Part shown: one piece after another, positions 9,558 to 17,631 of the stretch
How positions within the stretch are numbered: the stretch's first letter is position 1
Layout: each line of letters starts with the position of its first letter
Source of the DNA: CALINF01 sp039990395
GTDB taxonomy: Bacteria > Pseudomonadota > Gammaproteobacteria > Pseudomonadales > Halieaceae
Assembly: GCA_039990395.1 (NCBI GenBank)
Contig: JBDXFZ010000146.1
Location: 868,001 to 932,000, forward strand
Direction of reading: 5' to 3'
DNA length: 64,000 nt
Position numbers and translations under genes: made by a program
Notes under the pieces: model-generated
Databases searched by the model: none
Told to the model about the DNA's origin: nothing
What the model saw: only the letters and a program-made list of their open reading frames with translations

Positions 9558-10118
9558 GTGAGTATCAATATTCCCAACGCACTAACGATTATGCGCATCC
9601 TGCTGGTGCCTGTATTGGTGGTGGTGTTTTACCTACCGTTTGAAAAGCACCTACTGGTGGCGGCAGCCATTTTTACGTTCGCTGCAATAACAGACTGGTT
9701 CGACGGCTACCTCGCTCGGCGCCTGGGCCAGATGACCAGCTTTGGTGCTTTTCTGGATCCGGTCGCCGACAAGCTGATGGTGTCGGTTGCGCTTGTATTG
9801 CTGGTTGAACGCCACGACACCATCCTCTTTACCCTGGCGGCGTGCGTGATCATTGGTCGCGAGATTGTTATCTCGGCCCTGCGCGAATGGATGGCCGAAC
9901 TGGGGCAGCGTACCTCGGTAGCCGTGAGCTATGTGGGCAAAGTGAAAACGGTGTTTCAAATGGTGGCCATCATAGGCCTGTTGGCGATCGACCCTGTGCA
10001 TGATGAGGGTTGGCTGCTGGCGCTGTGCTATGTCATGTTGTATCTCGCGGCTATTTTGACGCTGTGGTCCATGTTCATCTATCTGCGTGCAGCCTGGGAT
10101 GTCCTGAAAGAGCGATAA
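9558..10118 (+). CDS. pgsA: CDP-diacylglycerol-glycerol-3-phosphate 3-phosphatidyltransferase
   Basis: PgsA makes phosphatidylglycerophosphate, the committed step to phosphatidylglycerol and cardiolipin, in the inner membrane. The 186-residue protein carries the CDP-alcohol phosphotransferase motif as DGYLARRLG followed by GAFLDPVADKL, and about four to five hydrophobic helices. The GTG start gives SINIPNALTIMRI, matching the family's usual N-terminus; no strong ribosome site is visible. It probably ends the operon, because a tRNA promoter follows. Confidence 0.94.
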   Translation: MSINIPNALTIMRILLVPVLVVVFYLPFEKHLLVAAAIFTFAAITDWFDGYLARRLGQMTSFGAFLDPVADKLMVSVALVLLVERHDTILFTLAACVIIGREIVISALREWMAELGQRTSVAVSYVGKVKTVFQMVAIIGLLAIDPVHDEGWLLALCYVMLYLAAILTLWSMFIYLRAAWDVLKER

Positions 10119-10162
10119 TTCTTTTTAATTCAGCCAGTTAAGAGATTTTCCTGCGCTTTTTC

Positions 10163-10190
10163 TTGACAGCCGACTCGCGATCACTAGAAT
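10163..10190 (+). promoter_or_regulatory. Sigma-70 promoter for the tRNA-Gly/tRNA-Cys unit
   Basis: TTGACA at 10163-10168 and TAGAAT at 10185-10190 are separated by 16 bases, ending 21 bases before tRNA-Gly. The -35 is a perfect match. A GC-rich stretch follows the -10, as in stable RNA promoters under stringent control. Confidence 0.75.
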
Positions 10191-10211
10191 AGGCGCCTCC
10201 TCGAAAGGAGT

Positions 10212-10287
10212 GCGGGAATAGCTCAGTTGGTAGAGCGCAACCTTGCCAAGGTTGAGGTCGCGAGTTCGAATCTCGTTTCCCGCTCCA
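10212..10287 (+). tRNA. tRNA-Gly(GCC)
   Basis: The 76-base cloverleaf has acceptor arms GCGGGAA and TTCCCGC, D-loop AGCTCAGTTGGTAGAGC, anticodon GCC in a CTTGCCAAG context, T-arm GTTCGAATC and an encoded CCA. It is the first of two tRNAs from one promoter. Confidence 0.97.
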
Positions 10288-10299
10288 TTTTCTCTTTTA

Positions 10300-10373
10300 G
10301 GCTCGGTGGCAGAGTGGTGATGCAGCGGATTGCAAATCCGTCTACGCCGGTTCGATTCCGACCCGAGCCTCCA
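10300..10373 (+). tRNA. tRNA-Cys(GCA)
   Basis: The 74-base cloverleaf has acceptor arms GGCTCGG and CCGAGCC, anticodon GCA between GGATT and AATCC, T-arm GGTTCGATTCC and an encoded CCA. It lies 12 bases after tRNA-Gly. Fifteen bases of its 3' arm recur at 10430-10444. Confidence 0.97.
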
Positions 10374-10429
10374 TATTCAGAAATACCCCGGGCGCGGTTA
10401 CCGCCAACGCCGTCCGGAGCGCCGGGCCG

Positions 10430-10444
10430 TCGATTCCGACCCGA
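10430..10444 (+). repeat. Partial duplicate of the tRNA-Cys 3' arm
   Basis: TCGATTCCGACCCGA at 10430-10444 is identical to 10352-10366 inside tRNA-Cys, 78 bases upstream. The following bases (AGGCCT against GCCTCCA) are partly similar. The rest of a tRNA is not present. It could be a slipped duplication or the leftover of an integration or excision event. Confidence 0.6.
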
Positions 10445-10504
10445 AGGCCTATTGGGTGTCGCTCAGGTAGCCTCGCTGGGTCTATCCACCCCAAGTCCAT
10501 GCCC

Positions 10505-10551
10505 CTAGTTTATGGCTTCAATATAGAATCCGTTCTAGTTTATTGATTCTA
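10505..10551. promoter_or_regulatory. Repeat-rich region upstream of the kinase gene
   Basis: CTAGTTTAT occurs at 10505-10513 and 10535-10543, exactly 30 bases apart (three helical turns). Interleaved is a perfect 7-base dyad, TAGAATC at 10524-10530 and GATTCTA at 10545-10551. The area is AT-rich compared with its surroundings and lies about 80-120 bases before the kinase start, so it may be an operator. No recognised regulator matches it. Confidence 0.4.
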
Positions 10552-10628
10552 TGATATAAATCCCTTTTCCTTGAACGATAAACATCTATACTGAGAGCAC
10601 TACCAAGGATGATAGTGAAACGCTAGCA

Positions 10629-13076
10629 ATGGCTGATTTTGAAATTCCCGGTTACGAGGTGTATGAAAGGCTGGGCCGGGGCGGCATGGCCACGGTGTTT
10701 CGTGCGCTGCACCTGAACCTGGATCGCGAAGTAGCGATCAAGGTTATGGACACCTCGCTTAATTCAGACGAATCTTTCGCAGAGCGGTTTATCCGAGAAG
10801 CGCGCATTTCAGCGCGGCTGGTTCACCCTCATATTCTGCAGATCTACGACGTTAACTCCTACGATTCGCTTAATTACATTGCAATGGAGTTGCTCAGTGG
10901 TGGCGATCTTGCCGACACTATTCGCGGCTCTATGACGCAGCGCACAATCTATGACGTGATGGAGCAGATGTGCGAAGCGCTCGATTATGCGTCTAGCAAG
11001 GGCTATGTCCATCGCGATATCAAACCCAGCAATATCATGATTCGCGCTGAGGCAGATTACGTGTTGGCTGATTTCGGAATCGCCAAGGCTGCGAATTCGG
11101 GTACACAGATGACCCAGACCGGCCTCATGGTGGGCACTCCCAGTTATATGAGCCCCGAGCAGGCTAAAGGCGTAGAGGTAGATGGCCGTTCTGACATCTA
11201 CGCGCTTGCGGTACTCTTTTTTGAGATGCTCACCAAGAAGCTCCCCTACGACTCTGACTCGGCTGTTAGCACAGCGGTGAAACACCTCACCGATCCGATT
11301 CCCACGTTGCCGGAGGAACTCAAAGCCTATCAACCCTTCCTCAATAAAGCATTAGCGAAGGAAGCCGGCGACCGCTATCAGACAGGCCGCGAAATGTTCG
11401 CTGCACTAAGCGAAGTGCGATCGAATTTTGATGATGAAGCAATATTAACCGAGGTAGACCCGGGTAGCGTGCAGGCAGCACCGGAAATCGAGGAAGAGGA
11501 GGACGAGATGAAAACCTCGGCCGCCTGGACGGGTGCCACCCAGGTCAGTCAGCCCTCGCGGCCCTCTCGCCCTTACAAACTGCACGATACATCCAGTCCG
11601 GATTCTCTTGTGAGTGGTATCCGTACTGAACAAAGATCCGCTGGTGGCGATACGGGGAGTTTTCCGGTTGCCAAAGCAGCGCTCGTTACCGGAGCGTTTT
11701 TGGTTGTTGGTGCAGCTGGTTTAGCCGGTTATACAGTCTCGCAGGGCAAACCGCTGAGTGAGATGACCAATATTAGTGGCCTGTTTTCCAAAGACGATGG
11801 CTCGATGACGGCAGAGGAACTTAAGGCCTATGTAGATGAGCGCCTTGCCAAAGCCGAGATCGCATTGGCGGAGGCCGATGCCAACCCGGTACGTGCATCG
11901 CAGGCGAATGAAATATTGAGCGATGTTCTGAGCAAGGATCCTGGTAATGCCAAAGCAACGGCAGGCGTTACTCAATTAGTCACCTACTATTTTGGTGTGG
12001 CAGACGAAGCTGCGGCAATGGGGCAGTTTAAGGCAGCTTCGTCGGCGTTGGAGAGCGCTAAACAATTAGCTCCAGAGCGAACCGATATAGATGACAAAGT
12101 CGTCAGTATTTTAGAGCTTGAAGAACAGTGGCTGAGCCCTGAAGAAGCGCTTGGCATGTTGCAAGATGGGCAGCAATTGATCGCTCAAGGTGATTACGTT
12201 GGCGCAGCCAAGGATTTTGCCTCAGTACTGACCATCTATCCTGAAAATGTCATGGCGAGGGAGTCACTCGATTCTGCGATCGATGAACTGCTGCTAAACG
12301 CGCAAGATGCCATGAAGCAGGGCGAGTTCAGTGAGGTGGCGAAAACGCTAAGTGAAGCCAGCCGGTTGGTGCCTGAGCGCACCGAGATCGCCGAGCTATT
12401 GGAAAAATTGCCCGAAATTGAGATGGCATGGAGCCAGAACAGGCAGTTGACAACGGCACTCAACAGCGCCGGCAGTCTGTTACGCAAAAATCAATTTGCC
12501 AATGCTGCTCAAGCGTATCAAGCTATTCTAGAGCAAGCGCCAGGGTCCTCCGTTGCCAACGATGGATTGGTCCAGTCGCTGGCTGGCCTGAAAGCAGCCG
12601 CCAGAGCCGCGCTGAATTCGGGTAACTTTGATCAGGCTGAGGCACTGCTAGAAGACGCTATTGCTCTTAATCCGGATGACAGCGCTAATCAGGCGCTGTT
12701 GGACGAACTTCCAGCGCTAGAATCTCAGTGGCAAGACAAGCAGTCCAGAGTGGCCGAGCAAATGAAAGAGGCCGAAACTCTGGCGAGTGATGCCGCCCGC
12801 GCTATTGCCATCGGCGATTTAAGTGTTGCTCGCGCTAACTACGAGCAGTTGTCGGCCGATTACCCTGATTTGGAACCTACACAAAGCCTTAAAGTGGCCT
12901 TGATCTCCGCTTACGCAGAATTAGCCAAGCTGCAGTTGCAGGACGAGGACTATGATGGTGCTCTGGCAACTGTCTCGCAAGGGCAGTCACTGGCGCCCAG
13001 CGATAATTGGGCAGCTCTGGCGCAAGAAATTGAAACAACCAAGGCGGGGTCACGTCGGCGTTTAGGAGCCTATTAG
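10629..13076 (+). CDS. Hanks-type Ser/Thr protein kinase with periplasmic TPR region
   Basis: The 815-residue protein has a complete N-terminal kinase domain (about 8-265): glycine loop LGRGGM, Lys38, Glu57, catalytic HRD (Asp130), DFG at 148-150 and GTPSYMSPEQ in the activation segment. An acidic, Pro/Ser-rich linker leads to a single helix at about 349-370. The remaining 440 residues are Ala/Glu-rich repeats of TPR type, for example QGDYVGAAKDFASVLTIYPEN and SGNFDQAEALLEDAIALNPDD, predicted to lie in the periplasm. All catalytic residues are present, so it should be active. The PknB family usually senses envelope signals through its outer half; here that half is repeats instead of PASTA domains. 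Substrates are unknown. The next gene encodes a secreted protein and may be functionally linked. Confidence 0.88.
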   Translation: MADFEIPGYEVYERLGRGGMATVFRALHLNLDREVAIKVMDTSLNSDESFAERFIREARISARLVHPHILQIYDVNSYDSLNYIAMELLSGGDLADTIRGSMTQRTIYDVMEQMCEALDYASSKGYVHRDIKPSNIMIRAEADYVLADFGIAKAANSGTQMTQTGLMVGTPSYMSPEQAKGVEVDGRSDIYALAVLFFEMLTKKLPYDSDSAVSTAVKHLTDPIPTLPEELKAYQPFLNKALAKEAGDRYQTGREMFAALSEVRSNFDDEAILTEVDPGSVQAAPEIEEEEDEMKTSAAWTGATQVSQPSRPSRPYKLHDTSSPDSLVSGIRTEQRSAGGDTGSFPVAKAALVTGAFLVVGAAGLAGYTVSQGKPLSEMTNISGLFSKDDGSMTAEELKAYVDERLAKAEIALAEADANPVRASQANEILSDVLSKDPGNAKATAGVTQLVTYYFGVADEAAAMGQFKAASSALESAKQLAPERTDIDDKVVSILELEEQWLSPEEALGMLQDGQQLIAQGDYVGAAKDFASVLTIYPENVMARESLDSAIDELLLNAQDAMKQGEFSEVAKTLSEASRLVPERTEIAELLEKLPEIEMAWSQNRQLTTALNSAGSLLRKNQFANAAQAYQAILEQAPGSSVANDGLVQSLAGLKAAARAALNSGNFDQAEALLEDAIALNPDDSANQALLDELPALESQWQDKQSRVAEQMKEAETLASDAARAIAIGDLSVARANYEQLSADYPDLEPTQSLKVALISAYAELAKLQLQDEDYDGALATVSQGQSLAPSDNWAALAQEIETTKAGSRRRLGAY

Positions 13077-13178
13077 TAAATCAGGTATGTCACGGTGCGT
13101 GCTGATGTGTTTTGTCCAACGGGTCAATCCACTGCTACACTACTTGCTCTCCACTAGCGTCAACATCAAGGTTGTTAT

Positions 13179-14258
13179 ATGAAGCGCACGCGTTACAACA
13201 CAGGGATTGTGTTTTCGATACTGGCAGCCATCGTAGTAATGATGGTCAGTCCGTTGGGTTTTGCTCAGGGTGGGTTCAAGCCGCCGGTGAATCTCAATAC
13301 CAATCAGTCAACGACGCCATCCCTTAACGACTCCTATACTGAAGAAGCCTGGCTGGTTTATACCTACGATATTGGTACCGACGGGGTTGTAGCCAATCTC
13401 AAGATACACAGCTCCAACGGTGTAGCTGCTGTTGAGAGCGCTATCACGGGCCAAGTAACTTCACTGCGCTACTCACCGGCCATGCGGGGAGACACACCCG
13501 TAAAGGTTACCGTAGGGCCGATCTTCTACACGTGGATACTCGACAAGCCCCGCGTGATGTCTGATGCGTTCGCCTCTCAGTATCAGGAAGCATGGGATAA
13601 TTTCGGGCAAAACGACTATAACGCAGCGTTCGACATTGCTGCCAAGCTCAGGGGCCTTCCTGGCAGAAACGCATTCGAGGAGGTGAAGTTTCAAACCCTT
13701 GCTGCGTCAATCTCAAGTCGCTGGGATGACTCTGCGGCAGAATTACAGCATTTGTCTCGTGCCTTGGAGTTTCAAGGACTTGCTGATCGAAACAATTTCG
13801 ATAACCCCTATATCGAAAGTGGTCAGCTGCTGTTGATGATGGAGCGCGTGCACGCGCTGCAGCTGCAGAAAATGATGATGGGAGACGCCGGAGTAACCTT
13901 GCGTAAAATTCAGTTACTTGGGCCGGGCTCCGATGTATCCAACCGGGCCGGCGCTGCTCATGATGCGGCGATGCTTAGCTTTCGTGCCAACCCAGATGTC
14001 ACTATAGATGGTGAGCTCACACCGATTTACCGCAATGGCCCAGGCGCCTGGGAAACCAGGCTGAGCCGTAATCTGTTTTCCTTGACCAATGCGCGCGGCA
14101 AAGTGGATTCGGTATTGTTGGATTGCCTGCAAGGTAACCGCAATCTTTCCTACCCAAGCCTGGAACCCTGGAAAATACCGCCGGGATGGAGCGAATGCAA
14201 ACTCGAGGTGTCTGGAAAAGCTGGTGCGCGCTTCGTGATTCACCAACTTGGTGGCTAG
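13179..14258 (+). CDS. Secreted protein with a TonB C-terminal-like region
   Basis: The 359-residue protein starts with a clear signal peptide (basic MKRTRYN, hydrophobic core, cleavage near GFAQG). Residues about 50-115 (VYTYDIGTDGVVANLKIHSS, then PVKVTVGPIFYTW) resemble the beta-strand pattern of TonB-like C-terminal domains, where small periplasmic proteins contact partners. The rest is helical and unrecognised. Two cysteines near the C-terminus (DCLQ and ECKLE) could form a disulfide. It lies 102 bases after the kinase gene on the same strand. Its function is not known, and the TonB resemblance is by eye only. Confidence 0.7.
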   Translation: MKRTRYNTGIVFSILAAIVVMMVSPLGFAQGGFKPPVNLNTNQSTTPSLNDSYTEEAWLVYTYDIGTDGVVANLKIHSSNGVAAVESAITGQVTSLRYSPAMRGDTPVKVTVGPIFYTWILDKPRVMSDAFASQYQEAWDNFGQNDYNAAFDIAAKLRGLPGRNAFEEVKFQTLAASISSRWDDSAAELQHLSRALEFQGLADRNNFDNPYIESGQLLLMMERVHALQLQKMMMGDAGVTLRKIQLLGPGSDVSNRAGAAHDAAMLSFRANPDVTIDGELTPIYRNGPGAWETRLSRNLFSLTNARGKVDSVLLDCLQGNRNLSYPSLEPWKIPPGWSECKLEVSGKAGARFVIHQLGG

Positions 14259-14312
14259 CGAGGCGGTTGAGCGCCTGCTGGCTAGGGCTACTAGCTAACG
14301 GCAGCCAATACT

Positions 14313-15767
14313 CTACTGTTCGTTGTTTCTGATCGAGCCGTACGCCGCCAGAGCTGCTTCACGCGCCGCTCTGTGATCGACGATGGGGTTGGGGTAGGTT
14401 TCTCCCAAACAAACATTGGCGTCCTGTAGTACCTCCGCAGTAGCTTCCCACGGTTTGTGCAGATACTTGTTTGGCATTTGGCTAAGCTCAGGTACCCAGC
14501 GGCGCGTGTATGTGCCTTCCTTATCAAATTTCTCGCCTTGAGCGACGGGATTGAAAATTCGAAAGTAGGGTGAGGCATCAGCGCCACTTCCAGCCACCCA
14601 CTGCCAGCTACAGGCATTATTGGCAAGATCAGCGTCAACCAGTGTGTCCCAGAACCAGTTTTCTCCCTCCCGCCAGTGCGTGAGCAGGTGTTTTGACAGG
14701 AATGAGGCAACAACCATTCGGACTCGGTTGTGCATGTAGCCTGTTGCCCATAACTCGCGCATACCTGCATCGACAATCGGATAGCCGGTGTTCCCCGTCT
14801 GCCATTGTCTGAGGGTCTGCTGTGACCCCAGCCACGGAAACGCTTCAAACTGCCCCTTGAATGGCTTTTCAGGTATGTGGGGGAAATGCACCAACAGCTG
14901 GTAGGAGAATTCCCTCCAGCCTAGTTCGCTGAGGAACTTGTCTACGTGTGCTCGACGTTCTGGAAAGGCCTCACTGCAGTGCAGTGAGCGTTGCCAGACG
15001 ACGCGCGGCGAGATTTCTCCAAAGGCGAGATGTGGCGAAAGATGAGAAGTCGCCTTCATGGCGGGGTGGTCACGCCCTTCGGAGTAGTGAATGACCTGCT
15101 CCGCTAGAAAGTTATCCAGAGCCTTCTCTGCGCCGGCGCTTCCCGGCGTCCAGAGGTCACTCCATGACGCAGCCCAATCCGGCTCCTGTGGGAGTAAAGA
15201 CAGCGCATCCAACGTTAGCGCTTCATCATCATATGAGTGCCAACAGATATCTGAAGAGAGGGCGCGCGGCGACGGCGGGGCAGGTAAATTACGACAGGCT
15301 CGCCAGAACGGCGTAAACACCTTGTAGGGTTGTCCGGTCTGTGTGAGCACGCTACCCGGTTCGAACAAAAGAGCGCCGGCGAAACGTTTAAATACGAAGC
15401 CTGAACGACTCAGCGTCGTATGCAATGCCTCTTCCTGCTTCACAGCCCAGGGCGTATAGCTACGCGAACAATAAACACTATCTGCACCTGTTTCATTCAA
15501 CAGATCTTGTAGCACTTTTTGGGCATTGCCGCGTTTGAGTATAAGCCTGCCACCCAAGTCACTCAGCTCATTTGTTAACGCCGCCAGACTATGGTGTAAC
15601 CACCAGCGACTCGCACTACCCAGTCGCCATTCTCCAGGTGTATCGTCGTCGAGAATGAATACAGGTAATACGGGTCGCCCCGATTGCGCAGCTTGAAGCA
15701 GACCGGGTAGATCATGTGTTCTAAGATCCTGCCGGTACCAGTAGATAATGGGGGTTTGTTCAGTCAT
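14313..15767 (-). CDS. phrB: Deoxyribodipyrimidine photolyase
   Basis: The 484-residue protein belongs to the photolyase/cryptochrome family. The N-terminal Rossmann domain starts YWYRQDLRTHDLPGL. The C-terminal FAD domain has YSEGRDHPA, FGEISPRVVWQ, DAGMRELWATGYMHNRVRM and WQWVAGSGADASPYFRIFNP, matching class I CPD photolyases. It uses blue light to split pyrimidine dimers. Its start overlaps the SIR2 gene end by 8 bases, so the two are co-transcribed. Neighbouring TIGR01777, sigma and MerR genes recall light-induced photolyase regulons of pseudomonads, suggesting light control; that is inference. Confidence 0.94.
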   Translation of the reverse strand: MTEQTPIIYWYRQDLRTHDLPGLLQAAQSGRPVLPVFILDDDTPGEWRLGSASRWWLHHSLAALTNELSDLGGRLILKRGNAQKVLQDLLNETGADSVYCSRSYTPWAVKQEEALHTTLSRSGFVFKRFAGALLFEPGSVLTQTGQPYKVFTPFWRACRNLPAPPSPRALSSDICWHSYDDEALTLDALSLLPQEPDWAASWSDLWTPGSAGAEKALDNFLAEQVIHYSEGRDHPAMKATSHLSPHLAFGEISPRVVWQRSLHCSEAFPERRAHVDKFLSELGWREFSYQLLVHFPHIPEKPFKGQFEAFPWLGSQQTLRQWQTGNTGYPIVDAGMRELWATGYMHNRVRMVVASFLSKHLLTHWREGENWFWDTLVDADLANNACSWQWVAGSGADASPYFRIFNPVAQGEKFDKEGTYTRRWVPELSQMPNKYLHKPWEATAEVLQDANVCLGETYPNPIVDHRAAREAALAAYGSIRNNEQ

Positions 15768-16635
15768 GCCACACTCTGAGTTGTTCGATGGATTGCTCTA
15801 GCAAGGTTGCGCAGTCAGACGTAAATTTATGCTCAGCCAGATTGTCTGCCCGCGTCGTGCCGGGATTGATCAGTATCAGTGGTTTATTCAGTGCGCTGGC
15901 TCGGCGGCAGAAGCGAAAACCGGAATACACCGTTAGAGAGCTGCCGATTACCACCAGTGCATCGCAGTTATCTATGGCGTCCATACACTTTTCTACCCGA
16001 GGTTTTGGCACTGTACCGCCAAAGAACACCACATCGGGCATCAGGGTCCCCGAGCAATGCTTGCAGGAGGGAACGGTAACCTGCGATACGAGAGCATCGG
16101 GAACGTCAGCATCGCCATCCGGCCTTGGCAGAATGCTGCTTTCTTTCAATTTGGGGTTAAGAGTTTCTAACTCGATCTGCATTTGTTGTCGCGAGATATT
16201 CGCTTCGCAGTTTAAGCAAATCACCCGGTCCAATCGACCATGCAGATCAACAACATTGATGCTGCCAGCGCGTTGATGTAGCCGGTCTACATTCTGCGTT
16301 ATCAACAGTTCAATCCGTCCCATGTCCTCTAGCTGGGTCAGAGAGTAGTGCGCCGCATTAGGGCGGGCATCACGCATTGCGGGCCAACCGACCAAAGACC
16401 GCGACCAATAGCGCTGTCGCTTACTTGAGTCTGCGATAAACTCCTGGTGTTGTATGGGCGTTGCAGGCAGCCAGCGGCCGCTGGCATCTCTGTACGTTGG
16501 AATGCCAGAGTCGGCGCTGATTCCCGCGCCTGTTAATACTGTGAGTCGCGGATGCTCGTCCATGAACTCAGCCAATCGACCAGCTTCGCTGCTGGTGTGG
16601 CGGGTATTGCGGCTACTGCTTAAATGGTGCGTCAT
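15760..16635 (-). CDS. NAD-dependent SIR2 family deacylase
   Basis: The protein has the sirtuin signature: GAGISADSGIPTYRD, TQNVDRLHQRAG, the catalytic histidine in DLHGRL, two zinc-binding pairs (CLNC and CKHC) and GSSLTVYSG. The form resembles class II (SIRT4-like) sirtuins, which remove acyl groups from lysines using NAD. The ATG at 16635 was chosen; an upstream in-frame start at 16713 would add 26 residues and use most of the divergent promoter region. It shares an operon with phrB, an unusual partner. Confidence 0.9.
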   Translation of the reverse strand: MTHHLSSSRNTRHTSSEAGRLAEFMDEHPRLTVLTGAGISADSGIPTYRDASGRWLPATPIQHQEFIADSSKRQRYWSRSLVGWPAMRDARPNAAHYSLTQLEDMGRIELLITQNVDRLHQRAGSINVVDLHGRLDRVICLNCEANISRQQMQIELETLNPKLKESSILPRPDGDADVPDALVSQVTVPSCKHCSGTLMPDVVFFGGTVPKPRVEKCMDAIDNCDALVVIGSSLTVYSGFRFCRRASALNKPLILINPGTTRADNLAEHKFTSDCATLLEQSIEQLRVWHD

Positions 16636-16727
16636 AAGATCAGATACGTACACAAAGCCATGTGGGATTGATCCGCTAGCAGCTACAACCGTACATTGAA
16701 GCATAACGGACAAAATCAGAGAGCATT

Positions 16728-17618
16728 ATGCGCATTCTAATAACAGGTGGCACAGGTTTTATAGGCTCGCTGTTGCAGCAAGTGCTATCAGAGGCAGGCC
16801 ACGAGCTACTGGTGCTTACCCGTCAGACACTATCTCCTGAGCGAGATGGTTCGACCACGTTTCTGCAGTCTCTGGACGAACTTCCGGATACAGCCAACGT
16901 CGATGCAATCGTCAATCTGGCTGGAGCGTCGCTCGCTGACAAACGCTGGTCAACAGGCTACAAGAAAACCATTGTCGATAGCCGTATTGAGACAACGGCC
17001 AGTGTCGTTGCATTATGCCGTCGTCTACAGGTCAAACCGTCAGTTCTAGTGTCTGGCAGTGCCATTGGCTACTACGGCGCGCAAGGCGCAGAGAAGCTTG
17101 ATGAAAGTGCCGGTCAAGGGGAAGGCTTTTCCGCGCAGCTATGTGGCGATTGGGAGCATGAGGCTTCCGCGGTAGAGGCAATGGGCATTCGTTTGTGCCT
17201 AATGAGGCTAGGCGTTGTACTCGATAGCGACGGCGGGGCCTTTGTAGAGATGGTGAAGCCATTTCGACTGGGTGTGGCTAATTGGATTGGCTCTGGCGAT
17301 CAATATTTGAGCTGGATCCATCGGCGCGATGCCGTCGGCGCAATAGTGTTCATGCTGGAGCACGGTGATGTGCATGGTGTTTTGAATGTCACAGCGCCGC
17401 ATCCGGTGACCAGCAAAGAGTTTTGCCGTGCGCTTAAGCGGCACCTGCGCACATGGCTCACTGTGCCCATGCCCGCTGGCGTGATGCGTCTTCTCGTTGG
17501 CGAGATGGCCGATGAACTGCTCGTCCAAGGGCAGCGTGTGCTGCCCCTAAACTTGCAGAATGCGGGCTACGCGTTCCAGCACCCAGATTTGGATTCAGCG
17601 CTAGCGACCCTTGTTTAA
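16728..17618 (+). CDS. TIGR01777 family NAD(P)-dependent epimerase-like protein
   Basis: The 296-residue protein is an extended short-chain dehydrogenase of the YfcH/TIGR01777 type. It opens with ILITGGTGFIGSLL, contains SGSAIGYYG near the middle with the catalytic YYG tyrosine region, and ends with a small helical domain. No substrate is established for the family. It is divergent from the SIR2-phrB operon across 92 bases. TIGR01777 genes beside photolyases recur in light-induced clusters, so a role in light or UV response is plausible. Confidence 0.9.
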   Translation: MRILITGGTGFIGSLLQQVLSEAGHELLVLTRQTLSPERDGSTTFLQSLDELPDTANVDAIVNLAGASLADKRWSTGYKKTIVDSRIETTASVVALCRRLQVKPSVLVSGSAIGYYGAQGAEKLDESAGQGEGFSAQLCGDWEHEASAVEAMGIRLCLMRLGVVLDSDGGAFVEMVKPFRLGVANWIGSGDQYLSWIHRRDAVGAIVFMLEHGDVHGVLNVTAPHPVTSKEFCRALKRHLRTWLTVPMPAGVMRLLVGEMADELLVQGQRVLPLNLQNAGYAFQHPDLDSALATLV

Positions 17619-17631
17619 ACCCCAATTGCCG

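Noticed and set aside
10227..10508. A 93-codon frame across the two tRNAs
   Set aside because: It reads through tRNA-Gly and tRNA-Cys, which are certain; coding here is very unlikely.
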